From: Desulfobulbaceae bacterium
Lineage (GTDB): Bacteria; Desulfobacterota; Desulfobulbia; Desulfobulbales; Desulfobulbaceae
DNA length: 10,197 nucleotides
Direction: 5' to 3'
Assembly: GCA_026990725.1 (NCBI GenBank)
Contig: JALXCX010000454.1
Coordinates: forward strand, 1 to 10,197
Shown here: positions 1 to 6,451 of the stretch, piece by piece
How the letters are laid out: every line of letters starts with the position of its first letter
Position numbering within the stretch: the stretch's first letter is position 1
Notes under the pieces: model-generated
The model's input: the letters and a program-made list of their open reading frames with translations, nothing else
What the model was told of the DNA's origin: nothing
Databases searched by the model: none
Made by a program: the position numbers and the translations under genes

Positions 1-26
1 TCAGGCTACTGCACATATTGTAATGC

Positions 27-1418
27 TCAATGCTGATTTTGCAAGTTTCCTTTCAAAAGAGGGGTCAGCATGGTTAGGAGCAGATGCTGAATAACGGTTT
101 CTGCTGAAATCGATGATCCCTTAAGCCACCTTTCCGCTTCAAGAATAAGGGCAAGCCAGGTTTGAATGGTTTCCAGAGAAAAGCCGGCAGCGGTTGTAAA
201 CTGCATGTACAGTGCATACGGGTGTCCTGACAGATCTTTTGTCCATCGTATATTCTCTTTGAGGGCCGGCAGGCATTGCTGTTGGAAGTTCTGGGATGAC
301 ATACCGGGAAAAAAGCCATACTCATTTTGTTTCTGTAGGGCTGAAAAAAGAAGGAGTTTCCGGGAAAAATTGCGCAATGTGGCAATGATTGCCAGGGCGT
401 GGATAGCGTTTTCCTGGAGTCTTGTGGCTATGGACAGAGCATTATCGAGGTTTTTATCGCCAACGGCCTGGGTCAGCTCAAAAAGTGCTTCCTGGCGGGT
501 TCGCCCGACAATTGTGTTGAGATCATTGATGGTTATTTCTGTGGCCTCTCCAACATACAAAGCCAGTTTCTCTGTCTCCATGACCACCGCCACGGGGTGA
601 AACCCCACCCGGTCGAAGAGTTGTTTGGCAACGGCCGGTGCCATGGTTTTTTTTCTTTTCCGCAGAATGTGATTTACCTGGTCCTGCAGAACAGACGCCT
701 GCGTTTTTTTGGCTTGAAATCCTGATCCGCTCTCGACACTGAGATCGATTATAATAAATTTCTTTTTGAAAAATTTAAAAATTTTTTTCCGTTTATCAAC
801 CTCTTCGGCCAGTAACATGAGGATGTTTCCATCCGGGATGCCGTCTTCGAGGACCTGCTGAAATTGTTCTGCCGGGTTAGTACCTGCTGGTTGTGAGGCC
901 GGTGGTGTTTGGGCGGCAAAATCAAGAAGAAGTTGTTTGGTCCAGTCAAGTTTTCCTACAGGTTTTGCAAAGCCAAAACATTTTTTCCACTGCGTTGCCG
1001 AAAGATCGCCTGGCGCGTTTTCTGGATCCGTACTGTCAAGCCCTCCTGCTGCCATCATGGCACACAGGGCTTGCGCTGCCTTTTCCGGTTTTTCCCCTTC
1101 CCGGGCCTTGACGGCCTTGTTCCATAAGGATTTGGCAACTTTTTTTGAATGGAACAGACGGGTTGAGTTAACCCGGAATATTTGTTTGCCCGGAAGCAGG
1201 CTGAAACTGCGGAGTTTAGCAAGGGTGGCTTGCGTGTCTTCGCTCTCGCCATCAATGGTGTGGACAGTCCCGCCCCCCTGACAAAGTGCCCGGCCAAGCC
1301 GATCTGCGGCCTGCCTGCAGAGGAATCTGTCCCCGAAAAGCAGATATACCGGGGCTGTCGCTTTGTCCGGTATCTCTTTGAGAAGTTTATTCAGCGTATT
1401 TCTGTCAAAGGATGGCAT
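27..1418 (-). CDS. holA: DNA polymerase III delta subunit (clamp-loader AAA+ subunit), enlarged
   Basis: Predicted delta subunit of the clamp loader, which opens the sliding beta clamp during replication and repair; cytoplasmic. The protein has 463 residues. The N-terminus shows the family pattern YLLFGDRFLCRQAADRL (25-41). The next conserved block, LLAEEVDKRKKIFKFFKKK (202-220), matches the 'lll..e.vDKR.kl.K' segment of bacterial HolA. It is followed by a long helical collar region (about 240-455) containing RQEALFELTQAVG and the NALSIATRL...HALAIIATLRNFSRKLL block typical of the delta lid and collar. Family members are usually near 340 residues; the excess lies mainly at about 100-187, a low-complexity Ala/Pro/Lys-rich insert. 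No clear Shine-Dalgarno precedes the ATG. It lies 20 bp downstream of the 823-residue gene on the same strand, so it is probably co-transcribed. The stop TGA lies at 27-29. Identity is confident; the role of the insert is unknown. Confidence 0.9.
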   Translation of the reverse strand: MPSFDRNTLNKLLKEIPDKATAPVYLLFGDRFLCRQAADRLGRALCQGGGTVHTIDGESEDTQATLAKLRSFSLLPGKQIFRVNSTRLFHSKKVAKSLWNKAVKAREGEKPEKAAQALCAMMAAGGLDSTDPENAPGDLSATQWKKCFGFAKPVGKLDWTKQLLLDFAAQTPPASQPAGTNPAEQFQQVLEDGIPDGNILMLLAEEVDKRKKIFKFFKKKFIIIDLSVESGSGFQAKKTQASVLQDQVNHILRKRKKTMAPAVAKQLFDRVGFHPVAVVMETEKLALYVGEATEITINDLNTIVGRTRQEALFELTQAVGDKNLDNALSIATRLQENAIHALAIIATLRNFSRKLLLFSALQKQNEYGFFPGMSSQNFQQQCLPALKENIRWTKDLSGHPYALYMQFTTAAGFSLETIQTWLALILEAERWLKGSSISAETVIQHLLLTMLTPLLKGNLQNQH

Positions 1419-1438
1419 GGTTTTGTCAACAGCAAAGT

Positions 1439-3910
1439 TTAATAATAATCAGCTCTTGGATCCTGCGTATTTGTCTGCGGAGATTTTTTTTGTTCCTCAT
1501 CAAGTATTTTATGTAGGATGGCCGTCAAAGAGCCTGGCTGAAGGTAGTCCTGACCACGTCCGCCGGCGAAAATAAATTTGGATTTTTCGGACATATCCTT
1601 CCAGGTGATCGAAGAGGGATTCCTGGCAACGACCTCAAAGAAATTCTTATTATAGGGGTTGTTAATGATGGCCATACCGGTGCCGATGGTCGCCAGTATA
1701 TCGACATGTCCAAGAAACATTTTGGTCAGCCGGGTATAGGCCTTGACCCCGCCGCAGGAGCCAAGACTTAAAAAGCGTTGTTTATCTGTCAGGTCTTTGT
1801 CGGAAATAATATGTTCCTGTTTCAACTTTTCCAGCGGGTCGGTAATCTGTTCGGAGCGCCAGTAAGAATGCCCTCTCTGGGCAAGCATTTCGTCGCCCCC
1901 TTGAAGAAAGCGTTTGAGCATGTGTTTTTGTTCTGCTTCTCCGTTGTACACATAGCTTGAATGTCGAATAATCATCCCGTTGATTGTCTTGCTCAAAGCA
2001 ATTGAAAAATGATCGTGTTGCATGGCTGAAAAAAGCTGCCCAAGCCCTGCAGCCGGGTTTCTTCTGGTATTTTTTATCAGGGATTTTATTCCCTGTCGCA
2101 GGGATGGCGTGAGCATGCCCAGGGTATACTGCTCGGAAATACTGATTTTATAGCCGCTTTTAAGCAGGGTTTGGCCATTGGAAAGAAATGATTTTCGCCC
2201 GTCATCATCGGGATGAAACACGGAAACAGAACCCAGCCGGCCATCTGCTTTCCATTCGGTAAAGGGGGTCCCAAGGTAGCGGTTCAGGTCAACGGCCCCG
2301 TGCCTGATGGTTGCCCGGGTGACGAGCACCTTGTCTTTCGGGCCAAGCAGTTCCGGATATTCCTGCAGATAGTACTGGAGAATAACCGTGATCAGTCTGG
2401 AAAAGGTGTAGGTGCCTGAATCAGACTCCATGACCATTTTGTTGATCAGAAAGCTTCGGGCCTCGGGTTCAAGAACGGTAAGCAGATGTTTAAACGTTGC
2501 CGAGAAGAGAAGAATCGTGTCTTCGTCCTTAAAGGCGGATTGGGCCACTAGCTCAAGTATCTGCTGTTGTTCCCCCGCGTCTTTCGGGAAAAATGTGGTC
2601 AGTTTTCCTTTCTGGGCCAGGCTGACAATAAAGTTTGAGACGAGTAGGTTGTCCGGATCAATGGCCTTGATAAAATCAAGCAGATTGCCCTGGTGATTGT
2701 CGAGAATCCGCTGCTTGAGGATGGGCACCAGAATGTCTCTGAACGAGGAATCATACAATTCACTGCCCTGGGCAAGCAAGGCGTAGATATTTGCCGAAAC
2801 CAGATCTTTTGCCACCTGCCTGCGGTCTGCAGTCGTTGCCTGCCGCAAAATACCGATCATGCGGCCACGATTTCCGGCCTTGTAGGCGGCGTAAAAACGT
2901 TTTCCGTAGGCAAATCGTGTCTGTTGAGAAAGTTTTTGAAAAATTGCATAAACATTTTTTCCTGACATGGCACGCAGCGTACCATCGGAAATTTCAAAAC
3001 CATAGCGATTGGTAATGGCGTGCAGGTTGTTTATTTTCCATATAATTTCTTCGCCTCCGTCGTAGAAGGCCCGTAAAAGATTTTGCCGGCCTGTGACATC
3101 CTGGCGATAGTACTGGGCTTCCTGAACAGGCGGTGGCGTTGCGAAATAGCCCACCAGCCAGTTCCAGGCGCTTTCCCTGGTCATGGTTTTTTGTTTGTAC
3201 AGGGTATGTGCGTTCCAGGCATCGTCTTCACGAAGTTGATGTATTAAGGGGAGAGCATCCATGATGGTTTCCCGGTTCATATCTTTAACCCGGCAAAGCG
3301 CCTCACAGGCCCAGGCCTGTTTCGTGGAAAGCCGACCAATGCCGACCAGCCCGTCAAGAGCCTCTCTGGCATCCATGTCGCCGATGAGAAAGAATTGTTG
3401 TGCCGCCCTGTTGTTGGCGTCCTCGAGGTTTGTGAGCAGGGGAATGGTCTTCAGTGCAAGAGATGGCTTGATGCCTGAAACGCTGATATAGGCTCTGAAT
3501 GCCTTGCCCGCGTCATAGTCAAGCCGGAGTATCTCCGGTAACGACTCAATCGACATTTCCATGGTCGTGCCGGGAAGATCTGCCCACTCTTCAAAGGCAA
3601 GCATCTGCTCATAGGTCAGTTGCAGCCGGATGAGGTCGTCCCAGGCTCTTTTGCTCAGTGTAAAGTTTGCCCCCGGCAAAAGACTCATCTTACGAAATAT
3701 CCGTTGAGAGTTGTAGTTGAGCCCCCGTAAAATTTCTTTACCGTAGGCCTCCTGCTGCGAGTTCAGACAGGGGATTTGGACAAAGGCCTCAACTGTATTT
3801 TTCCATGTCGCATCTCCGGTGAGGGAGGCAGCCGTTACAGGTGATGTGAGCAGTAACAAGGAGAGAATAATTTGCAGTGTGCGAATGATCTGTTTGCGGG
3901 TTTTGTCCAT
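1439..3910 (-). CDS. Secreted helical-solenoid protein with C-terminal clan CD-like His/Cys domain
   Basis: I do not recognise a named family for this 823-residue protein. Residues 1-27 form a Sec signal peptide: a basic start, a Leu-rich core (LSLLLL), and a V-T-A cleavage site near 27. Residues about 98-255 are helical repeats of exactly 32 residues. Residues about 280-520 are also mostly helical. The C-terminal part (about 525-790) looks alpha/beta: a strand-like segment before RGHSYW (His681), then FLSLGSCGG (Cys719), then VDILATIGTGMAIINNP. A His following a strand, then a Cys at the end of the next strand, with Gly/Ser around both, is the layout of clan CD peptidases (caspase, gingipain, clostripain). 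RGHSY and LGSCGG also resemble motifs I recall from large uncharacterised Bacteroidetes proteins; this is unverified. The ATG at 3910 is the only possible start, because a stop lies upstream in frame and no earlier start codon follows it. No good Shine-Dalgarno is visible. Probably periplasmic, or exported further. Enzyme activity is inference. Confidence 0.8.
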   Translation of the reverse strand: MDKTRKQIIRTLQIILSLLLLTSPVTAASLTGDATWKNTVEAFVQIPCLNSQQEAYGKEILRGLNYNSQRIFRKMSLLPGANFTLSKRAWDDLIRLQLTYEQMLAFEEWADLPGTTMEMSIESLPEILRLDYDAGKAFRAYISVSGIKPSLALKTIPLLTNLEDANNRAAQQFFLIGDMDAREALDGLVGIGRLSTKQAWACEALCRVKDMNRETIMDALPLIHQLREDDAWNAHTLYKQKTMTRESAWNWLVGYFATPPPVQEAQYYRQDVTGRQNLLRAFYDGGEEIIWKINNLHAITNRYGFEISDGTLRAMSGKNVYAIFQKLSQQTRFAYGKRFYAAYKAGNRGRMIGILRQATTADRRQVAKDLVSANIYALLAQGSELYDSSFRDILVPILKQRILDNHQGNLLDFIKAIDPDNLLVSNFIVSLAQKGKLTTFFPKDAGEQQQILELVAQSAFKDEDTILLFSATFKHLLTVLEPEARSFLINKMVMESDSGTYTFSRLITVILQYYLQEYPELLGPKDKVLVTRATIRHGAVDLNRYLGTPFTEWKADGRLGSVSVFHPDDDGRKSFLSNGQTLLKSGYKISISEQYTLGMLTPSLRQGIKSLIKNTRRNPAAGLGQLFSAMQHDHFSIALSKTINGMIIRHSSYVYNGEAEQKHMLKRFLQGGDEMLAQRGHSYWRSEQITDPLEKLKQEHIISDKDLTDKQRFLSLGSCGGVKAYTRLTKMFLGHVDILATIGTGMAIINNPYNKNFFEVVARNPSSITWKDMSEKSKFIFAGGRGQDYLQPGSLTAILHKILDEEQKKSPQTNTQDPRADYY
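3146..3619 (-). repeat. Tandem 32-residue (96-bp) helical protein repeats inside the 823-residue gene
   Basis: Within residues 98-255 of the encoded protein, hydrophobic and small residues recur at exact 32-residue steps: Leu at 98, 130, 162, 194 and 226; Ala at 105, 137, 169 and 201; Leu/Ile at 124, 156, 188, 220 and 252; Ile/Met at 147, 179, 211 and 243. That gives about five units of two helices each, with a pattern like A-x(n)-M-x4-A-x3-L-x2-I-x2-L. The DNA copies are diverged, so this is an old protein-level repeat and not a recent tandem duplication. Such arrays usually build a curved solenoid for protein or peptide binding (inference). Confidence 0.7.
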
Positions 3911-3928
3911 GGCGTTTATGGTGGTTTG

Positions 3929-4909
3929 ATGAAAAGTGATAGCGTTAAAAGCAGGTTAGGCCCTTTTGGTATGTATGTTGGTACGGATGAGGGGATAATC
4001 TCGTCCCTGGCCCTCCTTGGGGCTATGGTTTTATGGGGCAGTTCATTTGTGGCGATGAAATATGCTTTTTGCTATTTCAGCCCTCTTGTTGTTATTTTTG
4101 GCCGGATGATTGTGGCAGCAGTCTGTTTCCTGCCGTTTGTCCCGACTTTTTCCAGGTTGCCTCTAACCCGTGCTCATATTCTGCCGCTGGCCTTCATGGC
4201 ATTGTGCGAGCCCTGCCTCTATTTTTTGTTTGAGGCGGCAGCACTGAGCCGGACAACGGCCTCACAGGCCTCGATGATAACCAGTTTGCTGCCCTTGATG
4301 GTCGCCCTCGCTTCGGGAGTTTTCCTGGGGGAAAGCATTACCCGCCGGACCATTACAGGGTTTATTGTGGCTGGAGCAGGTGCCCTGTGGCTCAGCTTTG
4401 CGGGGTCTGCCAGTCAGCAGGCCCCAAATCCCCTGTTGGGCAATTTGTTTGAATTTCTGGCTATGATCAGTGCTACAGGATACATCATTTTGATGAAACA
4501 GTTAAGCAGGACTTTGCCCCCTTTGTTTTTAACTGCGATGCAGGCCTTTGCAGGGGCATTGTTTTTTGGGCCAATGCTCTTTCTGCCGTCTGTGCATATC
4601 CCGCTCAACTTTCCCATGCCTGCTGTCTTGTCTGTCTTGTACCTGGGAACCTTTGTTACCATCGGGGCTTACGGTTTGTATAATTTCGGGGTGAGCCGGG
4701 TTCCAGCGAACCAGGCTGCTTCTTTTATCAATCTTATCCCGGCCTTTACCTTGATCATGGGCTATATTCTGTTGGCAGAAAGACTGACCGGCTGGCAGTT
4801 TGCTGCCTGTCTGCTCATTTTCTGCGGTGTTTTTCTGAGTCAGGATTCTACCGCAGGATCAGAAAAGGGCAAAGAGAAAAGAAGTTGTTGCCCTGATGTT
4901 ACTGACTGA
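3929..4909 (+). CDS. DMT-superfamily (EamA) inner-membrane permease
   Basis: Predicted ten-helix drug/metabolite transporter made of two EamA repeats, in the inner membrane. From the chosen start it has 326 residues. The first helix carries the typical WGSSFVAMKYAF signature. The end of the first repeat reads AAALSRTTASQASMITSLLP followed by ASGVFLGE. The second repeat echoes it with NFGVSRVPANQAASFINLIP followed by ILLAERLTGWQF and a final helix ending GVFLSQ. The C-terminal tail is short, basic and Cys-containing. Substrates of this family range over amino acids, nucleotides and toxic compounds; none can be assigned here. Start choice is uncertain. An ATG at 3872 would overlap the divergent gene by 39 bp. 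The ATG at 3929 avoids this. An ATG at 3971 has an AGG 10 bases upstream and leaves only a few residues before helix 1. The next gene follows after 14 bp. Confidence 0.88.
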   Translation: MKSDSVKSRLGPFGMYVGTDEGIISSLALLGAMVLWGSSFVAMKYAFCYFSPLVVIFGRMIVAAVCFLPFVPTFSRLPLTRAHILPLAFMALCEPCLYFLFEAAALSRTTASQASMITSLLPLMVALASGVFLGESITRRTITGFIVAGAGALWLSFAGSASQQAPNPLLGNLFEFLAMISATGYIILMKQLSRTLPPLFLTAMQAFAGALFFGPMLFLPSVHIPLNFPMPAVLSVLYLGTFVTIGAYGLYNFGVSRVPANQAASFINLIPAFTLIMGYILLAERLTGWQFAACLLIFCGVFLSQDSTAGSEKGKEKRSCCPDVTD

Positions 4910-4923
4910 GCGCGCAAAGAGTT

Positions 4924-5685
4924 ATGAAAAATGAGAATTCAGGTTGTGTTGGGTATTGCCGCCAGTGTGGCTGTGAACATCATTTGCCCGGGGCACCAGC
5001 GCGCAGGGCCTGCCTGGATTTAATGGTAATACTCAAGCAGGAAAACCGTATAGATTTTACCATCCCGGCAGGACTTGCAGATCCGCGTTATTCAACTGAT
5101 TACCTTGAAGGGCCAGCTCGGGGAAAAATGTTTGGCGTGATGATTGCCAGGACAGCCAGTGGCGAAACACAGGTTTTACGTGCTTTTTCCGGCCAGTATA
5201 ATGGCAGCTGGCAGGTGCCGGGCTGGGTTGGACCGGTGTTTGAGCCTGCGGAGTTTTATCACCTGCATGATCCCCGGGAAAGAGCAATTAAAGAGCTGGG
5301 CAGGCAGATGGAAGAAAATGACAAGGGGACTCCCCGTTATCAGCCTTTAGCCGCTCAAAGAAAAGAAAAATCTCGCCAGCTGATGAAGATGATTCATGGT
5401 TTGTACAGGTTGAAGAATTTTTGTTCGCAGGAGGCCGGGCTTCAAGAGATTTTTTTCCAGGGTAAGGGGATCCCGACTGGCACAGGAGATTGCTGCGCGC
5501 CCAAGCTTTTACAGCATGCAGTACTCAATGATCTCAGGCCGCTGGGGCTTGCTGAGTTTTACTGGGGGCGGCAGAATTCTTCCGGAAGCCGTCAGCATGG
5601 CCGGTTTTATCCATCATGTCGGTCAAAATGTTATCCTCTTCTTGGCTTCATGTTATGTGGTCTGCAGGGTATTGAAAATGGCTGA
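4924..5685 (+). CDS. Cys/His-rich accessory protein of RluA-type pseudouridine synthase
   Basis: 253-residue cytoplasmic protein without signal or membrane segments. It resembles the N-terminal extension I remember from large (about 550-residue) RluA-family proteins of Vibrio and Shewanella, and stand-alone proteins of deltaproteobacteria; no search was run. Matching blocks are RGKMFGVMI (66-74), LRAFSGQYNGSWQVPGW (85-101) with VGPVF after it, PTGTGDCCAPKLL (184-196), GLAEFYWG (208-215) and HGRFYPSCRSKC (225-236). The N-terminus has a possible zinc knuckle: Cys12, Cys15, Cys17, His19, His20. A second Cys set (190, 191, 232, 236) lies in the best conserved region and could bind metal or act in catalysis. 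A helical stretch with charged residues spans about 115-165. An AAAGAG-like weak Shine-Dalgarno precedes the ATG. The gene overlaps the pseudouridine synthase gene by 8 bp, so a joint role in RNA modification is likely but its activity is unknown. Confidence 0.75.
   Translation: MKNENSGCVGYCRQCGCEHHLPGAPARRACLDLMVILKQENRIDFTIPAGLADPRYSTDYLEGPARGKMFGVMIARTASGETQVLRAFSGQYNGSWQVPGWVGPVFEPAEFYHLHDPRERAIKELGRQMEENDKGTPRYQPLAAQRKEKSRQLMKMIHGLYRLKNFCSQEAGLQEIFFQGKGIPTGTGDCCAPKLLQHAVLNDLRPLGLAEFYWGRQNSSGSRQHGRFYPSCRSKCYPLLGFMLCGLQGIENG
5666..5669 (+). promoter_or_regulatory. Ribosome binding site fixing the start of the pseudouridine synthase gene
   Basis: AGGG lies 8 bases before the ATG at 5678, inside the 3' end of the upstream gene. 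It supports a separate start at 5678, although the frame is open further upstream to an ATG at 5516. It also argues that the two-gene split is real and not a sequencing frameshift. Confidence 0.5.
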
Positions 5686-6319
5686 TCAGAGGCTCAATAT
5701 ACTGTATGCTGATGCGCACCTGGTGGTTGTAGAAAAACCGGGCGGCCTGTTGGCTGTTCCTGGTCGGGGACCTGACAAGCAGGATTGCGTGACGAACCGG
5801 ATAAAGAAAATTTTTCCAGGATGTATTGCTCAGCCCGCAGTGCATCGTCTGGACATGGCAACTTCGGGTCTCATGGTACTGGCCCTGACAACGGCAGCGC
5901 ACAAACATCTGAGCAGGCAGTTTGCTGATCGACTTGTAAAAAAAAGGTATGAGGCATTGCTTGAGGGCAGGGTTTCTGAAGAAAGGGGTGAGATTTCCCT
6001 CGCCTTCAGGCTCGATCCTGCCAACAGACCCTGGCAGATTTACGATCCTGTTCATGGTAAAATGGGTATTACCCGGTGGCAGCGCCTGGAGATTTCAGCT
6101 GCAACAACCCGTGTTTCCTTGATTCCGCTTACGGGAAGAACCCATCAACTGCGTCTTCATGCCGCCCATGAACTGGGACTTGGTTGCCCTATTATTGGTG
6201 ACAGTCTGTATGGGGCCGGGCGACAGGGGGATCCAATGCTTCTCCATGCCACCTTTCTTTCATTTATTCATCCAGACTCATCAATCCGCCTGGAATGGAG
6301 GAGTTTGGCCGGGTTTTAG
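5678..6319 (+). CDS. RluA-family RNA pseudouridine synthase, catalytic domain only
   Basis: Predicted to isomerise uridine to pseudouridine in rRNA or tRNA; cytoplasmic. The 213-residue protein holds the complete RluA catalytic core: ILYADAHLVVVEKPGGLLAVPG (residues 8-29) as the entry strand and loop, the HRLDMATSG motif with the catalytic Asp59, VKKRYEALLEG (88-98), the LTGRTHQLRLHAAH motif (151-164), and GDSLYG (174-179). There is no S4 RNA-binding domain, which puts it with the short RluA/TruC-like members and not with RluC/RluD. The frame is open upstream to an ATG at 5516, but family similarity begins right after 5678, where an AGGG ribosome binding site is present. The 8-bp overlap with the upstream Cys-rich gene suggests translational coupling. 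The target uridine cannot be read from the sequence. Confidence 0.92.
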   Translation: MADQRLNILYADAHLVVVEKPGGLLAVPGRGPDKQDCVTNRIKKIFPGCIAQPAVHRLDMATSGLMVLALTTAAHKHLSRQFADRLVKKRYEALLEGRVSEERGEISLAFRLDPANRPWQIYDPVHGKMGITRWQRLEISAATTRVSLIPLTGRTHQLRLHAAHELGLGCPIIGDSLYGAGRQGDPMLLHATFLSFIHPDSSIRLEWRSLAGF

Positions 6320-6350
6320 TCGGCTACAGTTCAAAGTATGAAAAAATGAG

Positions 6351-6379
6351 TTCCCAAGGCGCGTGGAAAAACGTAAAAT
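6351..6379 (+). promoter_or_regulatory. Candidate sigma70-like promoter for the envelope gene trio
   Basis: TTCCCA (6351-6356, 4 of 6 to TTGACA) is followed after 17 bases by TAAAAT (6374-6379, 5 of 6 to TATAAT). It lies in the only sizeable intergenic gap of the window (6320-6451), about 70 bp before the ATG of the next gene. Hand-scored only; matches of this quality occur by chance. Confidence 0.3.
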
Positions 6380-6408
6380 ATCTGTATGACTTGATAGTAT
6401 TGGAACGT

Positions 6409-6436
6409 TAATCCGGCCTGGTCGGGTTATTCTTTT
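6409..6436 (+). terminator. Weak stem-loop with T-rich tail before the envelope genes
   Basis: TAATCCG (6409-6415) can pair with CGGGTTA (6423-6429) with one G-T wobble and a 7-base loop, followed by TTCTTTTT (6430-6436, counting from the first T after the stem). This could terminate the upstream pseudouridine synthase operon. It ends only one base before the GAGGAG ribosome binding site of the next gene, so it could instead act as a leader hairpin affecting that gene. The stem is short and has only modest GC content. Confidence 0.3.
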
Positions 6437-6451
6437 TGAGGAGTTTGAAAA

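Noticed and set aside
1..26. Possible start of another minus-strand gene after holA (ATG at 14-16)
   Set aside because: Only a few codons are visible and there is no Shine-Dalgarno, so nothing can be supported.
166..1281. Several plus-strand open frames across holA
   Set aside because: They are antisense shadows of holA with no recognisable domain and overlap each other.
1419..1438. TTGACA on the minus strand just before holA
   Set aside because: A matching -10 would fall inside the coding sequence of holA and transcription would start past the start codon, so it is not a useful promoter for that start.
3872..3928. Upstream extension of the permease to the ATG at 3872
   Set aside because: It would overlap the signal-peptide coding region of the divergent gene and adds polar residues unlike the N-terminus of DMT permeases.
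5516..5677. Longer pseudouridine synthase starting at 5516
   Set aside because: The extra 54 residues are the shifted reading of the conserved 3' end of the Cys-rich gene and match no RluA feature; the start at 5678 has its own AGGG.
5648..6055. 135-codon minus-strand open frame across the pseudouridine synthase
   Set aside because: It lies opposite the conserved catalytic core and has no coding signature of its own.
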